From an uncultured Arcanobacterium sp. (GTDB taxonomy: Bacteria; Actinomycetota; Actinomycetes; Actinomycetales; Actinomycetaceae): 18,100 nt of DNA. How positions within the stretch are numbered: position 1 is the first letter of the stretch; the number at the start of each line of letters is the position of its first letter. A program made the translations under genes and the position numbers. A model generated the notes under the pieces. That model ran no database searches, was not told the DNA's origin, and saw only the letters and a list, made by a program, of their open reading frames with translations. Below are positions 12,738 through 18,100 of the stretch, piece after piece. Location: assembly GCF_947253055.1 (NCBI RefSeq), contig NZ_CAMXYE010000022.1, forward strand, positions 1 through 18,100, written 5' to 3'.

Positions 12738-14129
12738 CTAGTAATCAGGTGCTTCTTCCATGGCGTGCACCGGCTCAGCAGAAATTTCATCAGGAGTAGC
12801 CGCTGAATCTACCAGTGCAGAAGCAGGGCGTACCTTTGCTGGCGCTTCAGGATTCTTCACTTCATCTTCCGCTGTGGCGGCCTTTTCCGCTTCGTTCCCT
12901 AGCTTGCCACCAGCAGTTTTAGGAAGTCCCGGAGAAAAAGCATCGTCGAGATTCTCCATCGACGAGCGCGGAGTTTCGGCTTCTTTAATTGCTGCTGCTT
13001 CTGCCCGCACCACTTCTTCACTCGTAGCGTCTTCGAAAATATACGCCGGAGCATTTTTCTCCGCACTGCCTGCTTTTTCTATTCTTTCTACTGGCTCTGC
13101 AGTGTTTTCGCTTGCAGTGGATGCAGCGGATGCGGCAGTTTTTATGCTCTCTACTGGCGCGGTGCTCGGCGTAGCCTTTGGTAAAGCCGGATTCTCGCTA
13201 GGTGCCATCTCTGCGTTCCCAGCTACTTGTTTCACTGCTGCGGTAGGCACATTATTTTGGGTAGCTTCAGCAGCCGGCGCAGGCGTAGAAGCCGGCGTCT
13301 TTTGCTCTTTAGCTGTGGGCTGTGCGGTAGCTGTGGGCTGTGCGGCACTTTCTGCCCCCGTGGGAACCGAGAGATCGGGCGCGTTTTCTAATTCAGCTTG
13401 TAGGCGCTCTAATTCTGCACTTAGATTTTGCCGAGCTACGTTCTCCCACTGTGCAGCTAGAGGTGAAATAAAAAGTTGCGGGCGCGCTAAAAGCCGGCGC
13501 ACAATTTCAATTCTTCCTTGGAGAAAATGCCCCAGCGGAATATGGGAGTATTCTTGGCGCAACTCTGCTAAGTACTTTTTATATTTTTGCGGCTCCACCG
13601 CCAGCGAGCCTAGATGGGCATCGCGCAAAGTCACTTGATCCATATCTATCGCCTGAAAAGCACCCGTTTCCTTAGTAGTTACCTGGGTGTGAGGGCGATT
13701 CTTCAAGCTAATAATAAGACCTTGCACAGCGGAAATGGCCTCTTCCGGCATTCCGAGTTGCTGCATTTTTTCCTGCGCTAAATATGCAGAAGCGATTTCG
13801 TCTTCTCCGCCGTTGCGCGTATAGACTTCCTGATTAGAAGTAGAAAATACGATTCCGTGGAACCAGCAGGCTAGACGCAAATAATCTGGGTGGGAAGTTT
13901 CAGAGGAAAGTGTATCTAGGCGCATCAACATATCTAGTAAATGGTGAATATCGTGGTGATACCTATCTGCTTGACACCAATCGCGCAGCAAAGCTAAGCA
14001 ACAGGCTTTAATCTGCTCTTCATCTGCTTGTGCGCCGGCGTTCTTTGCTGCTCGGATAAAATTCTGGATAACCCACTGCGGTACATCGTTAAGAGTAACG
14101 ACGCCTCCTAAATCACGCATGAATGCCAT
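12738..14129 (-). CDS. HD-superfamily-like protein with degenerate metal site and long disordered tail
   Basis: A 463-residue protein. Residues of about 1-240 look like the predicted metal-dependent HD hydrolases of COG4339: RYHHDIHHLLDML (56-68, His ligands at 58 and 62), LACWFHGIVF (86-95), EDEIASAYLA (109-118), LRDAHLGSL (168-176) and a C-terminal GRIEIVRRLLARPQLF. The HD dyad reads His91-Gly92, and the second Asp expected in the DxDL motif is His172, so phosphohydrolase activity is doubtful. Residues of about 245-463 are a low-complexity Ala/Pro/Thr/Glu tail with an AQPTATAQPTA duplication, probably disordered. The first ATG (14129) is used here. TATAGT lies immediately before it, so a leaderless start at the next Met (14120) is an alternative. 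The gene is divergent from the SDR gene and convergent with groEL. Confidence 0.75.
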   Translation of the reverse strand: MAFMRDLGGVVTLNDVPQWVIQNFIRAAKNAGAQADEEQIKACCLALLRDWCQADRYHHDIHHLLDMLMRLDTLSSETSHPDYLRLACWFHGIVFSTSNQEVYTRNGGEDEIASAYLAQEKMQQLGMPEEAISAVQGLIISLKNRPHTQVTTKETGAFQAIDMDQVTLRDAHLGSLAVEPQKYKKYLAELRQEYSHIPLGHFLQGRIEIVRRLLARPQLFISPLAAQWENVARQNLSAELERLQAELENAPDLSVPTGAESAAQPTATAQPTAKEQKTPASTPAPAAEATQNNVPTAAVKQVAGNAEMAPSENPALPKATPSTAPVESIKTAASAASTASENTAEPVERIEKAGSAEKNAPAYIFEDATSEEVVRAEAAAIKEAETPRSSMENLDDAFSPGLPKTAGGKLGNEAEKAATAEDEVKNPEAPAKVRPASALVDSAATPDEISAEPVHAMEEAPDY

Positions 14130-14205
14130 ACTATACCTAAAATGAGAAAAACCCGAATTTTTTAGCTATGAAAATACTTTGCTCGGTACGATTGGACATG
14201 CGATA

Positions 14206-14211
14206 TATACT
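14206..14211 (+). promoter_or_regulatory. -10 box (TATACT) upstream of the SDR gene
   Basis: TATACT lies 35 bases before the SDR start codon within the 117-base divergent region. No well-spaced -35 box is seen. CTCGG (14182-14186) and CCGAG (14216-14220) flank it as a short inverted repeat. Confidence 0.4.
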
Positions 14212-14246
14212 AGAGCCGAGTATGCAGGCATATTCCGGGAGGTACC

Positions 14247-15071
14247 ATGGAGATCAAAGATCGGAAATTTTCTAGTCCGGTTTCGTTAGTTGCTCAGCCT
14301 TGGCAGGGTTGGGCATTAATCACCGGCGGTACTTCCGGTATCGGCTATGAATTTGCGCGGCAACTCGCGCAGCGCGGAATGAATATAGTGTTGGTCGCCC
14401 GCGATGAAGCAAGACTCCAGAGCTGCCGAGCGGAGTTACGGGAATCCTACCAGGTAGAATGTGAAATTTGTGCGGGAGATTTAGCGGATGCGGCCGCGGT
14501 GGCAAAAATAAAAGCGCGACTTTTGGCGGCAGAAAATCCGATAACTGTATTCGTCAATAACGCCGGATGCGGTCTTTATGCGCGTCTGAGCAGCACAGAC
14601 TATTCTGAGATTCGCCGTGCTGCCGAGATAATGGGATTGGCACCCATGGAGCTAGGCGGGGCAGCAGCGGTGGCGATGAAAGAGCGAGGAGCGGGAGTAA
14701 TTATTAATACTTCTTCTATTGCTGCCTTGGCGCCGATGGGAGCTTATTCCGCAATTAAAGTTTTGTTGAAAAATTTCTCTGATTCGCTCAGCCTAGAGTT
14801 ACAAGGCACCGGCGTACAGGTACTTACTTTCTTACCGAGTTGGGTACATACGGAATTCCACGCGCGTACCGGAGTATCTAATTCTTCGATTCCGAACTGG
14901 GTGTGGAAAAACCCAGAAGAAGTAGTGGCAGAAGCCCTCGCGGGAGTAGAAAAGGGTAAGAATACGGTGATTCCGGCGCGGCGAATTAGAATGGTGGCTT
15001 TCCTGGCTAAGCATCTACCGGATTCGCTCGTACGCAAAGCTGCCCGTAAACTCAATAAAGGCCGCCGATGA
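14247..15071 (+). CDS. Short-chain dehydrogenase/reductase
   Basis: A 274-residue classical SDR of the DltE/YqjQ-like group (COG0300). It has the NAD(P)-binding TGGTSGIG (residues 26-33), NNAG (104-107), TSS with the catalytic Ser (155-157) and YSAIK with catalytic Tyr167 and Lys171. After the Rossmann core, a C-terminal basic segment (ARRIRMVAFLAKHLPDSLVRKAARKL) may be a membrane-binding helix. The Asn expected about 21 residues after NNAG (the N of the N-S-Y-K tetrad) is absent (Met129/Gly130), and the Ser-to-Tyr interval is about three residues short. The start is ATG 14247 after GGGAGG (14237-14242). It overlaps or abuts the acyltransferase gene, so both probably act on the same lipid or acyl substrate, which is unknown. 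Confidence 0.88.
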   Translation: MEIKDRKFSSPVSLVAQPWQGWALITGGTSGIGYEFARQLAQRGMNIVLVARDEARLQSCRAELRESYQVECEICAGDLADAAAVAKIKARLLAAENPITVFVNNAGCGLYARLSSTDYSEIRRAAEIMGLAPMELGGAAAVAMKERGAGVIINTSSIAALAPMGAYSAIKVLLKNFSDSLSLELQGTGVQVLTFLPSWVHTEFHARTGVSNSSIPNWVWKNPEEVVAEALAGVEKGKNTVIPARRIRMVAFLAKHLPDSLVRKAARKLNKGRR

Positions 15072-15967
15072 AAAGGGGAAAAATGAGTAATTTTCGCTTC
15101 CAAGAGCCGAAATCTTTAACTGCTGGGCTGCAGGATGCTGCAGAAGATGTAGAGAATGTAGAAGATGTAGAAGATGTAGATACGCTAAACCCGGAAGAGT
15201 CTGCCTTGCCGGCTTATCTCAGCTCGCCGCGCCGACGTCTACGCGCAGCCGTGCGCCGTTTTTGCACTTCTCCGCTGATTAATCTCTTACTTAGCCCCGA
15301 GGTATATGGAAAACAATATGGGGAAGAATTATTGCAGCTGAGTGCCGCTTCTCCTTTTCCCGGTGCCTATATAGTGGTAGCTAATCATTCCTCGCATCTC
15401 GATGCGCCGATGCTCTTTGCCCTTCTTCCCTCGGAAATAACGGCTCGGCTCGCCACCGGCGCGGCAGCTGATTATTTTTATAAAAATCGCGTAGTGGCTG
15501 CTTTGACGTCACTTTTCTTTAATACATACCCCGTAAAACGCCACCGCCAACCAGAAAATTCGGCCGCTCCGAATTCAGAAGTTTCGAATCCAGCCACCCC
15601 AAATCCGGCCGCTCCGAGCAGCGCTAATAAAAAAATACCGGGCTTTAGCGAGCAGTTGCTGCGCGCCGGAGTGCCGATTTTACTTTTTCCGGAAGGCACC
15701 CGCTCCCGCAGTGGAAAACTAGGTGAATTCCACTTCGGTGCCGCGGCTTTGGCTCAGCAGCTCGAAATCCCGGTATTGCCAGTGGCAATGCGCGGTGGGC
15801 GCGACGCGATGCCCGTCGGGGCAAAATTTCCAAAGCTAGGGAAAAATCCGGTAGAGATGCATATAGGTCAGCCGTTACTGGGGCAACCAGGCGAAACTGC
15901 CGCAGATTTCACCACTCGCCTCAAAGAAGCAATTGCCGCGCTCATAGACGCCGATATAGAAGGTTGA
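15068..15967 (+). CDS. PlsC-type 1-acyl-glycerol-3-phosphate acyltransferase family protein
   Basis: A 299-residue acyltransferase of the PlsC/LPLAT family, which transfers acyl chains from acyl-CoA or acyl-ACP to a lysolipid or other hydroxyl at the membrane. The catalytic HX4D motif is NHSSHLD (residues 106-112, H107 and D112), and the substrate motif FPEGTRSRSG lies at 207-216. Between them (about 159-190) is an insert rich in Pro/Asn/Ala/Ser, absent from ordinary PlsC proteins. The N-terminal region of about 50 residues has acidic VENVEDVEDVD repeats. The start at ATG 15068 gives an ATGA overlap with the SDR stop, with AAAGG six bases upstream. ATG 15083, with AAAAGGGG before it, is an equally good start and would shorten the protein by five residues. 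Confidence 0.88.
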   Translation: MKRGKMSNFRFQEPKSLTAGLQDAAEDVENVEDVEDVDTLNPEESALPAYLSSPRRRLRAAVRRFCTSPLINLLLSPEVYGKQYGEELLQLSAASPFPGAYIVVANHSSHLDAPMLFALLPSEITARLATGAAADYFYKNRVVAALTSLFFNTYPVKRHRQPENSAAPNSEVSNPATPNPAAPSSANKKIPGFSEQLLRAGVPILLFPEGTRSRSGKLGEFHFGAAALAQQLEIPVLPVAMRGGRDAMPVGAKFPKLGKNPVEMHIGQPLLGQPGETAADFTTRLKEAIAALIDADIEG

Positions 15968-16014
15968 TATAGGCGCCGATCTGGCTTCCGATATAGGCGT
16001 CAATCTAGATGCCG
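15951..16014. repeat. Degenerate GCCGATATAG-type repeats after the acyltransferase gene
   Basis: Variants of GCCGATATAG, TTGATATAGGCG, CCGATATAGGCG and CTAGATGCCGA follow one another at about 23-24 bp spacing from inside the last codons of the acyltransferase gene into the convergent gap. The copies are short and imperfect. Confidence 0.4.
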
Positions 16015-16043
16015 ACTGAACCTAATAGAAAAATCCTTAGATT

Positions 16044-16066
16044 TCAGAGATCCTCTGACTTTAATT
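16044..16066. terminator. Weak hairpin at the end of pspA
   Basis: TCAGAG-ATC-CTCTGA (16044-16058) is a 6-bp stem that includes the pspA stop codon on the minus strand. On the plus strand it is followed by CTTTAATTTTT, so it could stop acyltransferase transcripts. The stem is short. Confidence 0.3.
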
Positions 16067-16763
16067 TTTCCAGCCGGGCAGCAACTTCAGCTTGCTCGGT
16101 GCTGTCTTCCAGCTCGGCAAATTGACTTTCCAAAGACGTGCTCACCACTTCTTCTCGCCCTGCCGCCACGGCTTCTTCGCGGCGAATCTTATCTTCAAAA
16201 CGCCCTAGTTCCGAGGTAGGATCTAGCACATTGACAGCGGCAAGAGCATCGTGCACTTGGTTCTGTGCCTGCACTGACTTCTGACGCGCCACCAACTCAT
16301 CGCGTTTGTTTTTTAGATTCTCTAGCTTGCCGCGCAGTGAATTTAAACCGTCTTTCAGTTTTTCTACTACGGCGCGCTGCGATTCAATTAAAGGCTCAGC
16401 TGCTTCTGCTTCTTTTTCCGCTTGAATTTGCCGCTCTAAAGCCAGCTTAGCTAAATTATTGAACTTCTCAGCCGCTTCGGCGTTGCCGCTCGCCTCCATC
16501 TCGTGGAATTTCTTTACGGCAGCTGCGGCCTTATTCCCCCACTCGGTGGCGGCGCGCAAGTCTTCAGCGTGATCTGCTTCAGCAAGGCGTAGATTTCCGA
16601 TAGTCACCGCTATGGCATCTTCTGCCTCGGCAATAGAATTTGTATAATCGCGCACCATCTGGTCGAGCATTTTTTGTGGATCTTCTGCCTGATCGAGCAG
16701 GGCATTTATATTAGCTTTCGCCAGTTGCCCAATTCTTCCTAGAATCGATTGCTTCTCTGCCAT
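16044..16763 (-). CDS. pspA: PspA/IM30 (Vipp1) family membrane-stress protein
   Basis: A 239-residue, almost wholly helical protein of the PspA/IM30 family. It begins MAEKQSILGRIGQLAKANINALLDQAEDPQKMLDQMVRDY, matching the amphipathic helix 0 and the DPxKMLDQM block of the family. Long coiled-coil helices (about 28-180) and a Glu-rich C-terminal part follow. ESCRT-III-like proteins of this family assemble on stressed or stored-curvature membranes to limit leakage. The start is ATG 16763 with GGAAAGG about ten bases upstream. The TPM-domain gene ends 73 bases upstream on the same strand, and this pairing is common in actinobacteria, so joint action in envelope maintenance is likely. GAAGTAT and ATACTTC (16781-16787, 16830-16836) form an inverted repeat across the gap. 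Confidence 0.93.
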   Translation of the reverse strand: MAEKQSILGRIGQLAKANINALLDQAEDPQKMLDQMVRDYTNSIAEAEDAIAVTIGNLRLAEADHAEDLRAATEWGNKAAAAVKKFHEMEASGNAEAAEKFNNLAKLALERQIQAEKEAEAAEPLIESQRAVVEKLKDGLNSLRGKLENLKNKRDELVARQKSVQAQNQVHDALAAVNVLDPTSELGRFEDKIRREEAVAAGREEVVSTSLESQFAELEDSTEQAEVAARLEKLKSEDL

Positions 16764-16836
16764 GGTAGTAGACCTTTCCTGAAGTATTTTTACGTTTCCT
16801 ATTTTACGGGAAATTTGCCCCTAGTGGAGATACTTC

Positions 16837-18100
16837 CTAGAATCCCTTTCTGCCGCCCGAGCCACCAAAGCTCCCCGAGCCGCCAAAATTACCTGAACCT
16901 CCGAAGCTCCCGGAGCCGCCAAAGTTTCCGCCGCCACCCCAGGTAGAGTTTCCAGAATTAAATATGCCATTGAAGATAGAGGAAAGTATTACTCCGGCTA
17001 CCACCCCATCCATACTGCCGTTTTTAGATCCGCTATCGCCATTATCCGCAGCTGTTTGCACTGAATCCATGGCTGCTGCTAGGGCCTGCTGAGCTTCTTT
17101 TTGTGCAGTCTTATACAGTTCTAGCTGCTCAGATAGTGCTGCAGTTGCTGCCGCTGCCTGCGTTTGGTGAGCGCGCGCCAGCAGAGTACGCCCGCGATTA
17201 TCTACTCCGGCGCGATGGCTATTAATAAAATCTTCCGCGGCTGCCAGCGCTTTTTCGCTCTGCGTTGCGGCACTTTCAATATGTGCTTGTAGCCGCTGGC
17301 GTGCCTCTGCTTCTTCCCGTACATTCTCCAGTGCGGCATCCAAATTTATTTCTGCGTTTTCCAGCTCTTCATTCAGCTCTAGCAAATCGATTCCGGAGTT
17401 ATCCTGCACGGCTGGGCGTGCCTTCTCTAATGCCGTCTGTGCCGCCGCCTGCGCTTGTAAGATATTTTTCTCCGCCTGCGGTAGCTGATTGGCGTAGTCT
17501 ACGTCTTCCTGCAAAGAAGCGATATTAGCCTTTAGCTCTGCCGCGGCTTTCCCGAGTTTTTCGGGTGCCGCTAGTAGCCGTTTTCGCAGTTTTTCTGCTT
17601 GCTGCAGACTCTCTCCGGCCATTCGCACATAAGGCACAGCGGCATTGTGCTTATTCTCCTGCAGTTGATTCTGGGCCTCGGCCAAGGCTTTTTCTCCCGC
17701 CTTGAGCAGCACCGTAATCTGTTTTGGGTAGTTGCGCAGCGGTGCTACTAAAGCTTCATTTCCACTACTCTCTAAATGAGAAATTTCCGCTTCTAAATGC
17801 GGTAAATCTGCCTGTACTTCTTTTAAACGTTCTGCCAATTCAGCGGCCTTTTCTCCAGCTTGTTCCGCCAAATCGCGCAGTTTCTGCACGGCGGATTCTT
17901 GTTCCTGTAACTCCGCAAGCGCACTATCTACTAAAGTTAAAATTTCGCTGTTCATCTGCCACTGCTGCTGGGGGCTCTCCGGATAGGCATCTCCGAGCGC
18001 CGTGCGCAGCGCAAAAGCTTTCTCTAATTTCTTTTGCGCGCTGGCCAGCGCAGCTGCGTATTCTTGCGTATCTTGTATGCCAAATTCGGCGCGCGCAAAT
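16837..18100 (-). CDS. TPM-domain-type protein, C-terminal part (5' end outside window)
   Basis: The frame is open to the right edge of the window, so the ATG at 17955 is not the true start. The 48 extra codons (18099-17956) read through residues such as ARAEFGIQDTQEYAAALASA and continue in register. This matches the region after the TPM domain and membrane helix in actinobacterial TPM (YgcG/Psb32-like) proteins; the TPM domain itself is outside, so the family call is inferred. What is visible is about 330 residues of Ala/Glu/Gln-rich coiled coil, a short hydrophobic stretch (VVAGVILSSIFNGIF) and a Gly/Ser/Phe/Asn tail of GGSGSF and GGSGNF units ending in RKGF, typical of the family. It lies directly before pspA. 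Confidence 0.8.
   Translation of the reverse strand, partial: FARAEFGIQDTQEYAAALASAQKKLEKAFALRTALGDAYPESPQQQWQMNSEILTLVDSALAELQEQESAVQKLRDLAEQAGEKAAELAERLKEVQADLPHLEAEISHLESSGNEALVAPLRNYPKQITVLLKAGEKALAEAQNQLQENKHNAAVPYVRMAGESLQQAEKLRKRLLAAPEKLGKAAAELKANIASLQEDVDYANQLPQAEKNILQAQAAAQTALEKARPAVQDNSGIDLLELNEELENAEINLDAALENVREEAEARQRLQAHIESAATQSEKALAAAEDFINSHRAGVDNRGRTLLARAHQTQAAAATAALSEQLELYKTAQKEAQQALAAAMDSVQTAADNGDSGSKNGSMDGVVAGVILSSIFNGIFNSGNSTWGGGGNFGGSGSFGGSGNFGGSGSFGGSGGRKGF
16855..16938 (-). repeat. 18-bp repeats encoding GGSGSF/GGSGNF units
   Basis: The 3' end of the TPM-type gene is built of in-frame 18-bp units that alternate between Ser-Phe and Asn-Phe versions of a six-residue Gly-rich motif. 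This gives a flexible tail. Confidence 0.75.

Noticed and set aside
12760..13638. A 292-codon open frame on the plus strand opposite the HD-like gene
   Set aside because: It lies entirely over the Ala/Pro/Glu-rich tail and middle of the minus-strand gene, has a low-complexity Ala/Ser composition that mirrors that strand, and lacks a ribosome binding site. The minus strand has recognisable family motifs.
17955..18100. ATG at 17955 as the true start of the last minus-strand gene
   Set aside because: The frame stays open to the window edge and the upstream codons encode sequence that looks like the same family, so the gene is cut by the edge.

Overview
The window reads as chromosomal DNA of an actinobacterium of moderate GC content, most like the Actinomycetaceae and their relatives. 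That is an inference. It rests on the block penicillin-binding protein end - rpsF - ssb - rpsR - rplI, on the DUF3263 / LytR_C / stand-alone groEL neighbourhood (as at Rv0430-Rv0431 and nearby groEL2 in Mycobacterium tuberculosis), on a groEL leader carrying both HspR-type (HAIR) and HrcA-type (CIRCE) operators, and on a PspA plus TPM-domain gene pair. Codon use and base composition look uniform. I see no insertion sequence, phage gene, CRISPR array, tRNA or rRNA.

Layout, left to right. 1-753 is the end of a penicillin-binding protein gene. 924-2652 is the ribosomal protein / SSB operon, preceded by a candidate S6:S18 autoregulatory RNA and closed by a strong terminator. 2893-5499 is a single large YhgE/Pip-type membrane protein gene with its own terminator. 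5701-7027 holds a Ppx/GppA phosphatase and a DUF454 membrane protein, followed by a sodium:alanine-type symporter (7170-8591). Convergent to it is ung (8740-9420, minus), whose 3' end runs into short tandem repeats. 9654-12610 holds a DUF3263 protein, a membrane-anchored LytR_C protein and heat-shock controlled groEL. A bidirectional terminator separates groEL from a minus-strand HD-like protein with a degenerate metal site and a long disordered tail. Divergent from that is a two-gene unit of a short-chain dehydrogenase and a PlsC-type acyltransferase (14247-15967), probably acting in lipid metabolism. The window closes on the minus strand with pspA and a TPM-domain protein whose N-terminus lies beyond the right edge.

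Most of the window is housekeeping and envelope or stress physiology, and I did not find a convincing new multi-gene system. The observations most worth following are: several genes with a TANNNT box six bases before the start codon and no good ribosome binding site (leaderless expression); HAIR plus two CIRCE elements before groEL, with a possible 32-codon leader ORF; an HD-family protein that lost the Asp of its HD motif; an SDR lacking the usual catalytic Asn; an SSB with no acidic tip; and a 19-bp repeat ladder that seems to have grown out of the 3' end of ung.
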